Source: Acidobacteriota bacterium (lineage in GTDB: Bacteria > Acidobacteriota > Terriglobia > Versatilivoradales > Versatilivoraceae). From it: a DNA stretch of 42,217 bases. A program made the translations under genes and the position numbers. The first letter of the stretch is position 1. Every line of letters starts with the position of its first letter. Below are positions 8,254-17,302 of the stretch, in pieces. The stretch lies in the NCBI GenBank assembly GCA_009841055.1, contig VXMN01000227.1, positions 1 through 42,217 on the forward strand, in the 5' to 3' direction. The notes below the pieces were generated by a model. The model did no database searches and was not told the DNA's origin. It saw only the letters and a list, made by a program, of their open reading frames with translations.

Positions 8254-8653
8254 ACAGGAGGACAACCGGAAGATTGCCGCCTTCTACGCGACTCGAGTGA
8301 TGGAACTGCCATATCCCAGTGCCACGGACGCCGCGCCAGCGCCCGGGAAAAAGTTGTTGAAAAATCCTATCCGCCGGCAGTGACGTGGTTTAAGGGAGAG
8401 CTGCGAAGCTGCGGTTGGCGTGGGTAGGCAAGGAAACGCTTACTACAGGCCATCCTTATAGAGCTGCGAAGCAGCGGCTCAGGGTCGCCTGCAGGGAAAC
8501 GTAGGAGAAACCGGGAATAGTCGAGTTTGGCAGCGAAGGCGGTTTCCTCCTGCCAGCGGAGGTGTCAACCCGGGGTCGTATGGGTTCAGCACGAACCCAG
8601 CCGCTAATGCGGCGAATACGAGGCATCCTCCCGAAACGCACCAACTCTCCAAA
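8254..8653. other. 400-bp gap upstream of the TonB receptor: direct repeats and hairpin
   Basis: No gene is convincing here. Two near-identical 17-mers, GAGCTGCGAAGC(T/A)GCGG, occur at 8398-8414 and 8461-8477, 63 bases apart; the second is itself a small hairpin (GCTGC-GAA-GCAGC). A perfect hairpin TGGGTTC-AGCAC-GAACCCA lies at 8581-8599, about 55 bases before the receptor ATG. AGGAGAAACCG near 8502 is nearly complementary to CGGTTTCCTCCT near 8539. These would be in the receptor's 5' leader and could be regulatory, but nothing matches a riboswitch class that I recognise. Confidence 0.4.
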
Positions 8654-11600
8654 ATGCAGTCAATCGCTCCCCTCACTCCTCTCAAAAGCAAAACCCCCCG
8701 CAACAAACGCGGCCCCTTGCTCATCTGGCTGTTTGCAGCCCTTCTTCTGCCGGCGTCTACACCGGCCCAGGACAGGGCGACCACGGGCAAATTCACCGGT
8801 ATGGTTTCAGACACCACCGGGGGTGTGTTGCCGGGCGCCTCGGTGAGGGCCGTGAACCTCGACACCGGTCTGGTCCGTAACGGTATGTCCGATGACTCGG
8901 GGACATACGCCTTGGCGCTGCTGCCTCCCGGCTCCTACGACATCGGCGTCGAGTTGGCCGGCTTCGGCGCGACCGAACTCAAGGACGTGACGCTTGCCGT
9001 CGGCGCCGTCCGCACGATCAACTTCACCCTGGCTCCGGCCGGCGTCGCCCAGACGGTCACCGTGACCGCCGAAACCTCCCTGGTTGAAACCACCACCGAT
9101 ACGTCCGACGCGGCGCTCGACAGCCAGGCCATCTCCAACCTGCCGATCAACGGCCGGAGGTTCCACGATTTCGTCACCCTGACACCCACGGCTCAGGTCG
9201 AGCCTCAGCGCGGACAGATCTCGCTGGCCGGGCAGCGCGGCATCAACGGGAATGTCAGCATCGACGGCGCCGACTACAATCAGCCCTTCTTCGGTGGCAT
9301 CCGGGGCGGCGAGCGCTCCCAGTTCACCTTCACCATTCCGCAGGAGGCGATCCAGGAGTTCCGGGTTGTCAAGGCAGGGTACTCCCCCGAGTTCGGGCGT
9401 TCCAGCGGCGGGCTGGTCAACGCCATCACCAAGTCGGGGACCAACACTCCGAGGGGGTCGGCGTTCTACCTGATGCGCCCGGAGCGACTGGCGACCCGTA
9501 ACGCGTTCGGGCAAGACGCGGCCCCCACGCAGCACCAGTTCGGCGGTTCCCTGGGTGGAGCGCTGGCACGCGACCGAACCTTCTTCTTCGTCGCCTACGA
9601 GCAGCAGGAGTTCAAGGCGTCGCGGGAGGTGCGGTTCGCGCGGCTCGACCACTTCACACCCACGGCCGCCAGCCGGGAAGGGTTCGACCACTACCGCGGC
9701 CTGGAGACGCCCTTCGAGGTTACCAACGACGCCAAGGCCTGGCTCGGCCGTATCGACTTCAACCTGCTTGGCGGCAACCGCTTCAATGTCCGCTACAACG
9801 GCAGCACCAACCGGGCGCTCAACTCGGACGGCGTGGGCAACGTCATCACACCCACGACCCACCGGTCGCTGGAAACCAACGGAACCGAGGAGGACGCCAC
9901 CCAGACGGTGGTGGGGCAGTTCACCAGCGTGGCGTCGTCGGGCCTGCTCTTCGAGCTGCGCGGACAGTACTCGAGGGAGGATCGCCCCCGTTCCGCCAAC
10001 GCACTCAAGCCGCTGGTGGACCTCTCGCTGGGTGAGTTCGGGACCCGCAGCTTCCGCCCGACGACCCAGTTCGACTGGCGGGCCCAGGCGGCCGGCAACC
10101 TGACCTGGCTCGTCAACGGCCACAGCCTGAAAGCGGGATTCGACTACAACCACGTCTTCATCGACCAGAAGTTCGGCTTCTTCCAGAACGGCGGCTACCT
10201 GGTGTTCGGATCGGATGTCGAGAGGACTCTGGACATCATCGGGATCGGAGGAGCCGTTCCCAACCGGTTCGACTCGCCGTCGTTGGTCTATCTGCAGCAG
10301 ATCGGCAACCTGAAGGCATCCTTCGCAACCGACGAGGTCGGCCTGTTCGTGCAGGACCAGTGGCGAGTGGCTCCCACTCTGACGGTCAACCTCGGCCTGC
10401 GCTGGGACGGCCAGTTCAACCCGACCCCGGATGCCGGAAACCAGTTCCTGATCGATCAGTTGCGTGGCGTGACTTTTCCCAGTGGACGACAGGTAGACCC
10501 CACCACCATCCCCAACAGCGGCAGCCAGTTCGGACCGCGGGTCGGCCTGGCCTGGGATCCGGCCGGAAACGCCGGGACCGTCGTGCGCGGATTCGCCGGC
10601 GTCTATTACGCGCGAACTCCTCTGTTGTTGCTGGCCGCTCCCGTGAACAACTTCGGGCTGCCGCCGGGAGACCTGAGCGTTGCCCTGCCCTTCCCGGCGC
10701 CGGCCGGAAGCCCGCATGTCACGCTGTACCACCAGATGAAGCTCATCGGGATCGATCTGAACCGGCGGTCGCTCGACAATCTGCCGACACTGGCTACGGA
10801 TCAGATCACGGCCATCGCCGAGGCCCTTGGAATCGAGAGCAACCCGTTCGCAGGAGCCCGTGTCACCATGGTGGACTCAGGGTTCAGGAATCCGATGGCG
10901 CGCCAGTTCGGCGGCGGCCTGCAGCGCGAGATCCGTCCCGGCTGGTCGCTGGGGGCCGACCTGCTCGTGGTCGATACCACCCGCCTGGAACGGAACCGGG
11001 ACCTCAATGTCCCCTTGCCGGAGGTACGGCCGGACGACCCGGCCGAACGTCCCTTCTTCGGTCTGCGCAGCGGAACCCGGCGGCCGGTCCCGGGGCTCGA
11101 CAGCGTCACCGTGCGTGAGTCGACCGCGAAGTCGTTGTACCGGGCGCTGACCATCAGCTCCGAGTTCCGTCATTCCCGGGGACAGCTCAGCGCCCACTAC
11201 GTGCTGTCGAAGAACGAATCGAGCGACGACAACGAGAGGGACGCGGGGGGGATATCCTACGAGAACGGGTACGACCTGGCTTCCGAGTACGGTCCCAGCC
11301 TGCTCGACCGGCGCCACCAGTTCCACGCCCAGAGCGTCGTCATGCTGCCCGGAGCGGTCGACCTCTCGACCGGCATGCACTTGCTGTCAGGCGCCCCCTT
11401 CGACGCGCGCATGGGAACCGATTCGAATGAGGACCGGGGCGGCGCCGACCGTCCCTTTCGCGCCCCCGGCGTGCCGTTCTCCAGAAACGCCTTCCGGAAC
11501 AAGCCGACCGCCGACATCAACCTCCGGGTGCAGAAGCGGATTCCACTGGGCGAGACCCGCCATGCCCTCCTTTCCCTGGAGTTCTTCAACCTCCTGAACC

Positions 11601-11800
11601 TCGACAACGTGACGCTGAACCAGTGGTTCCCGACCGTGGCCAACTACTGCGCGGACTCGGGCGACCCGGCCTGCGGACTGAGTGGACAGCCGACCAATCC
11701 GAACTTCGCTCAGACCCGGGGCCAAGACGGCCGGTTCCTGACAGGGAACATCCCCGGGCCGCCATTCCAGGTGCAGATCGGCTTCCGGCTGCTGTTTTAG
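8654..11800 (+). CDS. TonB-dependent receptor, Oar-like, with carboxypeptidase-regulatory-like domain
   Basis: A 1048-residue outer-membrane receptor that would import a large substrate using energy from TonB. A signal peptide (LLIWLFAALLLPASTPAQ) is followed at about 45-125 by a carboxypeptidase-regulatory-like beta-sandwich (GKFTGMVSDTTGGVLPGASV to GVELAGFG), then the plug domain (SNLPINGRRFHDFVTLTPT; SIDGADYNQPFFGG; FGRSSGGLVNAITKSGTN) and a long beta-barrel ending in an aromatic residue (QIGFRLLF). This architecture is abundant in Acidobacteriota and is the best taxonomic hint here. No SusD-like partner is adjacent. No strong ribosome-binding site is visible before the ATG. Confidence 0.93.
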   Translation: MQSIAPLTPLKSKTPRNKRGPLLIWLFAALLLPASTPAQDRATTGKFTGMVSDTTGGVLPGASVRAVNLDTGLVRNGMSDDSGTYALALLPPGSYDIGVELAGFGATELKDVTLAVGAVRTINFTLAPAGVAQTVTVTAETSLVETTTDTSDAALDSQAISNLPINGRRFHDFVTLTPTAQVEPQRGQISLAGQRGINGNVSIDGADYNQPFFGGIRGGERSQFTFTIPQEAIQEFRVVKAGYSPEFGRSSGGLVNAITKSGTNTPRGSAFYLMRPERLATRNAFGQDAAPTQHQFGGSLGGALARDRTFFFVAYEQQEFKASREVRFARLDHFTPTAASREGFDHYRGLETPFEVTNDAKAWLGRIDFNLLGGNRFNVRYNGSTNRALNSDGVGNVITPTTHRSLETNGTEEDATQTVVGQFTSVASSGLLFELRGQYSREDRPRSANALKPLVDLSLGEFGTRSFRPTTQFDWRAQAAGNLTWLVNGHSLKAGFDYNHVFIDQKFGFFQNGGYLVFGSDVERTLDIIGIGGAVPNRFDSPSLVYLQQIGNLKASFATDEVGLFVQDQWRVAPTLTVNLGLRWDGQFNPTPDAGNQFLIDQLRGVTFPSGRQVDPTTIPNSGSQFGPRVGLAWDPAGNAGTVVRGFAGVYYARTPLLLLAAPVNNFGLPPGDLSVALPFPAPAGSPHVTLYHQMKLIGIDLNRRSLDNLPTLATDQITAIAEALGIESNPFAGARVTMVDSGFRNPMARQFGGGLQREIRPGWSLGADLLVVDTTRLERNRDLNVPLPEVRPDDPAERPFFGLRSGTRRPVPGLDSVTVRESTAKSLYRALTISSEFRHSRGQLSAHYVLSKNESSDDNERDAGGISYENGYDLASEYGPSLLDRRHQFHAQSVVMLPGAVDLSTGMHLLSGAPFDARMGTDSNEDRGGADRPFRAPGVPFSRNAFRNKPTADINLRVQKRIPLGETRHALLSLEFFNLLNLDNVTLNQWFPTVANYCADSGDPACGLSGQPTNPNFAQTRGQDGRFLTGNIPGPPFQVQIGFRLLF

Positions 11801-11842
11801 CGGGGCGAGTCCTCAGATCGACAAGCCAAGAAAAGAGTTATC

Positions 11843-11879
11843 CACGAAGCAACACGAAGGACGACGAAGGGGCACGAAG
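11843..11879. repeat. Four-unit, exactly 10-bp-period ACGAAG repeat
   Basis: ACGAAG recurs at 11844, 11854, 11864 and 11874, that is at exactly 10-bp steps, within CCACGAAGCAACACGAAGGA and what follows. It lies in the 106-bp gap between the convergent TonB-receptor and dioxygenase genes. A related three-unit array of CACGAAT with the same period is at 37302-37329. Confidence 0.6.
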
Positions 11880-11906
11880 AAAAACCAAAAGAAGAGGACA
11901 GAGGTC

Positions 11907-12761
11907 TCAGGGGACGGTGGGGCCGTCTCCGGCCAGGGTGGTGCGGTGCATGATGCGCTTGTAGACGCCGTTGTCCCAGGGGCGGCCGCGGTGGAGGCAG
12001 GTGCGGTTGTCCCACATCACCAGGTCATTGGTCTTCCACCGGTGCCGATAGACGAATTGCGGCTGGGTGGCCCATTCCAGGAGTTCCTCCAGCAGGGCGC
12101 GGCCCTTGGGGATGTCCCATCCGATGATATGGGAGGCGTAAGACCCCACGTAGAGGGCTTTCTCTCCCGTCTCGGGGACGGTTCGGACCAGCACGTGGCG
12201 GACCGGGGGCGTCTCCTTGCGGAAGGCCTCGGTCAGCAGCCCGGGGCCGATCTGGGCCCGGGAGTGGGCCATGCTGTGCTCGGCGACCAATCCGTCCAGT
12301 TGAGCCTTCCTGGGCTCGGGCAGAGCCGCGTAGGCGGCTCGGAGGCTGGCGTATTCGGTCTCGCCCCCGCGGGGCGGCACCACCCTGGCCGACAGCATGG
12401 AGGCCCGCAGGGGGACGGCCTTGAAGGAGCCGTCGGAGTGCCAGAGCATGTTGCCTGCCTGGTAGAGGGAACGCTTGTCCCGGGGTGGAATGAGGCGGCC
12501 TTCGTCATCCACGTTGGCGATGCGGTTGATGAAACCGCCTCCTCCGTAGGGGTCGCTGGCCAGGGTCTTCTGCAAGCGGCCGAAGCCCCGGGTGAAGGCC
12601 ACCTGTTGTTCGTCGGAGATGTCCTGGTCGTGGAAGACCAGCACCGAATGCCTGAAAAGGGCGCGGCGCAGTTCGGCAAAGGTCTCCTCGCTGTGGGGAG
12701 AGTCCACGTCAACCCCCCGTACCTCGGCCGCGATGTGTTCTTCCAGCGGGACGATGGTCAT
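11907..12761 (-). CDS. TauD/TfdA-family Fe(II)/2-oxoglutarate dioxygenase
   Basis: A cytoplasmic non-heme iron dioxygenase that couples 2-oxoglutarate decarboxylation to hydroxylation of a small substrate (taurine, phenoxyacetate or similar in known members). The facial triad is visible as His and Asp in MLWHSDGSF and the distal His in NRTCLHRGRPWD; the Arg for 2-oxoglutarate is in KRIMHRTTL. I place the start at the ATG at 12761 (MTIVPLEEHIAAEVRGVD, 284 residues), which matches the family N-terminus. The track uses a TTG at 12803 that overlaps the preceding stop as TTGA; this longer form is possible. It is probably co-transcribed with the small gene upstream. Confidence 0.85.
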   Translation of the reverse strand: MTIVPLEEHIAAEVRGVDVDSPHSEETFAELRRALFRHSVLVFHDQDISDEQQVAFTRGFGRLQKTLASDPYGGGGFINRIANVDDEGRLIPPRDKRSLYQAGNMLWHSDGSFKAVPLRASMLSARVVPPRGGETEYASLRAAYAALPEPRKAQLDGLVAEHSMAHSRAQIGPGLLTEAFRKETPPVRHVLVRTVPETGEKALYVGSYASHIIGWDIPKGRALLEELLEWATQPQFVYRHRWKTNDLVMWDNRTCLHRGRPWDNGVYKRIMHRTTLAGDGPTVP

Positions 12762-12799
12762 TTCCGTGGAGCCTTCTTTCAGGAAATCCGTGGCCTGAC

Positions 12800-13021
12800 T
12801 CAATGCCCCCGGCGGCCGCTGCGATACTCGTCCCGGACCTTGCGGGCAAAACGCTTGAGACCCCGCCCGGCTTTCTCGATTTCGGGGCGGGCCTCCCGCC
12901 AGGCCTCCTTGGCCCGGGGCTTGACCTCCTCTTCCAGAACCTCCCGGGCCTTGGCGCGGGCCTCCGGATTCTGGACCAGGACGCGTGCGGCGGTAATGAC
13001 CAGGCGGCGAAGGAAAGGCAT
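12800..13021 (-). CDS. Small basic helical protein of unknown function
   Basis: A 73-residue protein that I do not recognise. It is almost entirely predicted helix and rich in Arg, Lys, Glu and Ala (ARAKAREVLEEEVKPRAKEA), with a short hydrophobic N-terminus (RRLVITAARVLV) that could sit in or on a membrane. AAAGGA about 9 bases before the ATG supports it as a real gene. It is on the same strand as the dioxygenase gene and ends immediately before it. Weak resemblance to small amphipathic stress-type proteins is not enough to name it. Confidence 0.55.
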   Translation of the reverse strand: MPFLRRLVITAARVLVQNPEARAKAREVLEEEVKPRAKEAWREARPEIEKAGRGLKRFARKVRDEYRSGRRGH

Positions 13022-13084
13022 GGCAGGTTGTCCTTTCTTTGAAATCCCGAAGAAGGCCCGGATGCCGAACCGGTCGGGGGACGG

Positions 13085-13666
13085 CTATTCGGGATTATAT
13101 CCTCTCCGGTGGTGCCTCGCGTCCAGCAACATGCGGACAAACTCTTTCATGTAGAGCGCGTTGTCGTGCCAGGTGCGGGCGCTCACCAGGTTGCCGTCCC
13201 GCACGCAGCCGTGGTCCACGAAGGTGGCGCCGCAGATCTCCACATCGAACTTACACTTGGGCACGGTGGCCATGCGCCTTCCCCGGACGCAACCCGACGC
13301 CGCCAGGATCTCGGCTCCGTGGCAAACCGAGGCCACCGGCTTGTCCGTCTCAAAGAAATGGCGAACGATGTCCATCAGGTGTCTGTCGTAGCGCAGATAC
13401 TCCGGCGCCCGTCCCCCTGAAACAAAGAGACCCGCATACCCCTCCGGCTCCACGTCCCGAAAGGCGATGTCGGAGTTCCAGTGGTAGCTGGGCGATTCCC
13501 GGGTCACCTCCCACCCCGGCGGTATCTCATGGATGACGAGATGGTAGCGGCGCTTTTCCGGAGCCGCCACCACCGCTTCGAACCCCTCCTCCTGCACCCG
13601 GTAGTAAGGGTAGAGAGTGTCCATGGCTTCGGAGGCGTCGCCAATGATGATCAGGATCTTTTCCAT
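13085..13666 (-). CDS. DJ-1/PfpI-family protein
   Basis: A 193-residue member of the DJ-1/PfpI superfamily (glutamine amidotransferase-like fold), which includes proteases, glyoxalases/deglycases and chaperones. The nucleophile elbow SVCHGAEIL holds the reactive Cys near residue 115, and the earlier FVSGGRAPEYLR loop fits the conserved oxyanion region. It starts MEKILIIIGDASE, and GGGAGG lies 5 bases before the ATG. No signal peptide is seen. It follows the MFS gene after a 51-bp gap and precedes the small basic protein on the same strand. The specific reaction cannot be told from the sequence. Confidence 0.85.
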   Translation of the reverse strand: MEKILIIIGDASEAMDTLYPYYRVQEEGFEAVVAAPEKRRYHLVIHEIPPGWEVTRESPSYHWNSDIAFRDVEPEGYAGLFVSGGRAPEYLRYDRHLMDIVRHFFETDKPVASVCHGAEILAASGCVRGRRMATVPKCKFDVEICGATFVDHGCVRDGNLVSARTWHDNALYMKEFVRMLLDARHHRRGYNPE

Positions 13667-13717
13667 TCGGCCCTCCCGATTGCAAATTTTTCTGGTTTCC
13701 CCGACCGATGCCGTCTG

Positions 13718-14947
13718 TCAACCCTTGCGCAACGGTAACAGGAAGAGACCGCAGGCGGCCAGAAAGAATAGTCCCGCAATGTAGTAGAACACGGCATGCA
13801 CGGCCTCGGGACGATACAGCCACCCCGCAATCACCGGAGAAGGAGCGCTCAAGGCCAGACGGGAGAAGGAGACGAACCCGATGGCGGTGGTGGTGGTGCG
13901 GCCCCCGGCCACGTCCAGGGCGGCGGCGGTCAGCACCGGCTGGTCGCTGTAGAGAAAGACCCCCATGAGCAGCAGCAGCAACGGGAAGGCTCCCAGGTGA
14001 CCGTACCAGGCCATCAGCAGGGTCAGCACCCCCAGAGCCAGCAGGTTGGGCACCAGGACCATCTTTCGGCCGAACCGGTCGGAGAGATGGCCCAGCAACG
14101 GCGAGGCGGTCATTCCGACCAGGCCCAACAGCGAGAAGTAGTAACCCCGCGCCTGGTCGCTCAAGTCCAGCACGTCCTTGGCGTAGAGGGCGACGACCGC
14201 GGTGAAGGCCACAAAGGCCATGCCCCGCAGTCCCGCGATGGCGATGATTCCCCACAAGACGCCGTTCCTGAACATCTGCCGGGTGTAACCGAGCTGGTCC
14301 GAAAGGTTGGCCCTGTCCGGAGCGGAAGGCGTGCCGGGCTGCCGGCTTCCGATGTCGCGAAAAGCCCAGTGAACGGGGAACATCAAGAGCAGGGGAAGCA
14401 GGGCATAGGAGCCGATGATGCTTTGCCAGGTGAGCATGCCCAACAGCAGGCCGGTGGTGGCCGGTCCCAGGATCTCACCCACGTTACCGCCGACGCCGTA
14501 TACCGACAGGGCGAAGCCGCGGCGCTCGGCGAAGCGGTTGGAAAGTGACGCCATGGCCGGCAGATGCCAGAGGGAGGAGGATGCGGCCACGATCGCCATC
14601 CCGGAAAGGACCGTCACGTACCCGGGAGCCGACCCGACCACCAGCCAGCCGATTCCGAAGCCACCCATGCAGAGGGTCATTACCAGGCCCCAATATCGCT
14701 TGAGCAGGTCCATCGCCACCCCTCCGGGCAGATCGATCAGGCCCGCCACCACTTCCTGCACCGCCGAAATGGAGGTGGTCTGCAGATTGGAAAGGGCGAA
14801 GGTCTCCCGTATGTTGGGAAACAACACCAGAAGACTGTGCTGGAAGGCGTGGAACAGCGTGTGGGAGCCGGAGATTCCAGTCAGGATGAAGCCGCGCTTC
14901 CCTCGCAGGTCCCCCGTCTGGCCGCCTTGAGTGTGGGGCTTGTTCAT
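13718..14947 (-). CDS. Major facilitator superfamily transporter
   Basis: A 12-helix MFS permease of about 409 residues, an inner-membrane secondary transporter. The MFS signature between helices 2 and 3 appears as AMDLLKRYWGLV, and the matching loop in the second half is LLGHLSDRFGRKMVLV. The track starts at 15016, but the first 23 residues (MVAPRYRFGPAPILV...) look like read-through of leader DNA; the ATG at 14947 (MNKPHTQGG) gives a normal cytoplasmic N-terminus, though no good ribosome-binding site precedes it. The neighbours (DJ-1 protein downstream, VWA gene upstream) do not indicate the substrate. A drug, sugar or organic-acid exporter or importer are all possible. Confidence 0.82.
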   Translation of the reverse strand: MNKPHTQGGQTGDLRGKRGFILTGISGSHTLFHAFQHSLLVLFPNIRETFALSNLQTTSISAVQEVVAGLIDLPGGVAMDLLKRYWGLVMTLCMGGFGIGWLVVGSAPGYVTVLSGMAIVAASSSLWHLPAMASLSNRFAERRGFALSVYGVGGNVGEILGPATTGLLLGMLTWQSIIGSYALLPLLLMFPVHWAFRDIGSRQPGTPSAPDRANLSDQLGYTRQMFRNGVLWGIIAIAGLRGMAFVAFTAVVALYAKDVLDLSDQARGYYFSLLGLVGMTASPLLGHLSDRFGRKMVLVPNLLALGVLTLLMAWYGHLGAFPLLLLLMGVFLYSDQPVLTAAALDVAGGRTTTTAIGFVSFSRLALSAPSPVIAGWLYRPEAVHAVFYYIAGLFFLAACGLFLLPLRKG

Positions 14948-15055
14948 TCCGGTTGTGGGAGGAGCAGAAAGCACTAAAATCGGTGCAGGTCCGAACCGAT
15001 ATCGGGGCGCAACCATAGCGCCTTGGGTGGGAATTGTAAAGGAGATCCGAGCCGA

Positions 15056-17302
15056 TCAAGGAGCGATGGCGGGCTGGGCTGCAGACTGGGCCAGCCGCAC
15101 CAGTTGAAGAAACTCGGAGCGATAGCCGAAGCGGTCTTCCCCGCGGGCTTTCCGGGCCAGTTCGATCACCTGGTCGTAGTCGAACTTTTCCGTGTAGGGA
15201 CTTCCCCGCAGCAATTGACCGAACCCCGCGACGGCCATGGCAAAACGCACGTCCGGGGGAGCGTGCTCGATCCGCTCGTGTTGGTTGGCAGAGGTTACCG
15301 CCCGGGAGATCAGGGTGCTGGTTTCCGATTTCGGCAACTTGTAGCGGATCTTCACAAAGGCGTATTCGCCGCTTGCCGCGCCTGGCTGCGGTTTCTTGTC
15401 CGGCCCGTAGCGTAGTGGCGGCACCCGCTCCCCTCCGGAGCCGACCGGGGTGATTTCATAGATCGCGGTCACCCGGTGGCCGGAGCCAACTTCCCCGGCG
15501 TCTACCCGATCATTTTGAAAGTCCTCGCGGGCCAGCATGCGGCTCTCGTAGCCGATCAACCGATACTCGCTCACCCGGGCCGGGTTGAACTCGACCTGGA
15601 TCTTGACATCCTTGGCGATGGGGAAGAGCGTCGAGGTGGCTTCGTCAACCAGGACCTTGCGGGCTTCGGAGAGGGTGTCGATGTAGGCGGCGACACCATT
15701 GCCGTTCTGTGCCAGGGCCTGCATGAGCCGGTCGTTCAGGTTGCCCATGCCGAAGCCCAGCACCGAAAGGAATACGCCGCTTTTTCGCTCGCGTTCGACA
15801 TAGCCCTGCAGTTGGTCCAGGTCGGTGATCCCCACGTTGAAATCGCCGTCGGTGGCCAGAATAACGCGGTTGACACCGTCGGCGATGAAGTGCTGCCGGG
15901 CCAGTCGATAGGCGTGTTGAATTCCCGAGGCGCCGGCCGTGGAGCCACCCGCTCTCAGTTGACCGAGGACGGCCAGGATCTTCTCCCGATCGCTCACCCG
16001 GGTGGGCTCCAGGGCCGTGGCCGAAGATCCCGCATAGGTCACGATGGCCACTCGGTCCTCCGGTTTCAGGGACCCAAGCAGCAGGCGGAGAGAATTGACC
16101 AGCAGCGGCAGTTTGTTGGGCTGGCCCATGGACCCCGAGGTGTCGATCAGGAACACCAGGTTTGCCTGCGGGCGAGGACCCGTCAGCTCAAATCCCCGGA
16201 TGCCGATATGCATCAGACGGGTCGAGGGGTTCCAGGGAGCAGGAACCACCGTCACCTGGGTGGCAAAGGGGGTGTCTCGACCCGTGGGAGCCGGATAGTC
16301 GTAGCGGAAGTAATTGATCAGCTCCTCGATGCGTACGGCCTCCTTGGGCGGCAGCATGCCTTGCTGGAGAGAGGCGCGCAGAAAGCTGTAGGCAGCAGTA
16401 TCGACGTCGATCGAGAAGGTCGATACCGGTTCCTCGTCAACCACCTTGAGCCTATTGGGATCGACGCGGGCAAAGCGGTCTCCTGGTGGGGCGCTTCTCT
16501 CCGTGAAAATTCCGGGGTCCTCGGCAATGATCGTCATCCTGCCGCGACCAGGACCGGAAAGGCGTTCCGCAGCCTGGCCGCGAACCATCGCGGACCTTGA
16601 GGCAGAGACGCTGCCGAAGGCCGCTGCCGACCCAGGCAGAGGCGGCGGCGGAGGAGGCGGAGGTGGAGGGGCAGGGAAAACAGGCGAGGCAGGCGCGGGT
16701 GGTTGGTTGGGATCCGCATGGGTAACCACAGGGGCTTCCATGCTCAGAACCGCTCCCTGGCTCGGCGCCTCGACGGTGATAGCCTCCGTTGCCACCACCG
16801 GCGCTGGATCCGCGGAAGCACCCGGGGCCTTGGCTACCACGTTGGCGGTTCGGCCAGTTGGTTTTTGCGCAGGGGCCGGTGCGGAGTCGGCTACAGGCGG
16901 AGAACCGGCGGCCTCGGCCGGGGCGCCCTCTTCGGCGGGTTCAAGCGCCTCGCTTTCAACAGGAGCCGCCGCAGGTTTGGGCTCCAGCTTGGCAACCTGG
17001 CTGGTTCCCGCCGGTTCGGTCGACCGGGTGATCAGCCAATAGGTGGCGGCAGCCCCGCCAACTGCGAGGCACAAGGCACAGGCAGCCGCCGCATAACGAA
17101 GTTGAAGGGGATGGATTCTCTGTTTCAGCCAGGACATGATATTCGCCTCCTGCCCTGTCTGACGCGGCTGAACCGGCAATCCTTGGTGGTGTCCGTCAAA
17201 GGCCTTCATGGCCTTCGAAAGCGTCTGCTTTTTGGCCTCGGGATTCGGCTTGGGCGGCCTGTGCTTCAGTTCCTTTTCAAGCCTTTCCAGTTCGTCTCTC
17301 AC
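15056..17302 (-). CDS. VWA-domain membrane protein (YfbK-like) coupled to an ECF sigma factor
   Basis: A 748-residue protein: a charged cytoplasmic N-terminus (MRDELERLEKELKHRPP), one transmembrane helix at about 75-92 (YAAAACALCLAVGGAAATYW), a long Pro/Ala/Glu-rich linker ending in a run of prolines, then a von Willebrand N-terminal region (STFSIDVDTAAYSFLR), a VWA domain with the metal site VFLIDTSGSM and ATDGDFNVG, and a C-terminal DUF3520-like part (FVKIRYKLP). Its ATG overlaps the stop of the sigma factor gene (ATGA). A single-pass protein directly after an ECF sigma gene often sequesters that sigma; the N-terminus could do so here, with the VWA domain sensing something in the periplasm. 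That role is an inference. Confidence 0.85.
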   Translation of the reverse strand: MRDELERLEKELKHRPPKPNPEAKKQTLSKAMKAFDGHHQGLPVQPRQTGQEANIMSWLKQRIHPLQLRYAAAACALCLAVGGAAATYWLITRSTEPAGTSQVAKLEPKPAAAPVESEALEPAEEGAPAEAAGSPPVADSAPAPAQKPTGRTANVVAKAPGASADPAPVVATEAITVEAPSQGAVLSMEAPVVTHADPNQPPAPASPVFPAPPPPPPPPPPLPGSAAAFGSVSASRSAMVRGQAAERLSGPGRGRMTIIAEDPGIFTERSAPPGDRFARVDPNRLKVVDEEPVSTFSIDVDTAAYSFLRASLQQGMLPPKEAVRIEELINYFRYDYPAPTGRDTPFATQVTVVPAPWNPSTRLMHIGIRGFELTGPRPQANLVFLIDTSGSMGQPNKLPLLVNSLRLLLGSLKPEDRVAIVTYAGSSATALEPTRVSDREKILAVLGQLRAGGSTAGASGIQHAYRLARQHFIADGVNRVILATDGDFNVGITDLDQLQGYVERERKSGVFLSVLGFGMGNLNDRLMQALAQNGNGVAAYIDTLSEARKVLVDEATSTLFPIAKDVKIQVEFNPARVSEYRLIGYESRMLAREDFQNDRVDAGEVGSGHRVTAIYEITPVGSGGERVPPLRYGPDKKPQPGAASGEYAFVKIRYKLPKSETSTLISRAVTSANQHERIEHAPPDVRFAMAVAGFGQLLRGSPYTEKFDYDQVIELARKARGEDRFGYRSEFLQLVRLAQSAAQPAIAP

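Noticed and set aside
8807-10732. 641-residue minus-strand ORF
   Set aside because: It is opposite the TonB receptor, which has signal peptide, plug and barrel motifs; the reverse frame is rich in Gly, Val and Gln and has no family.
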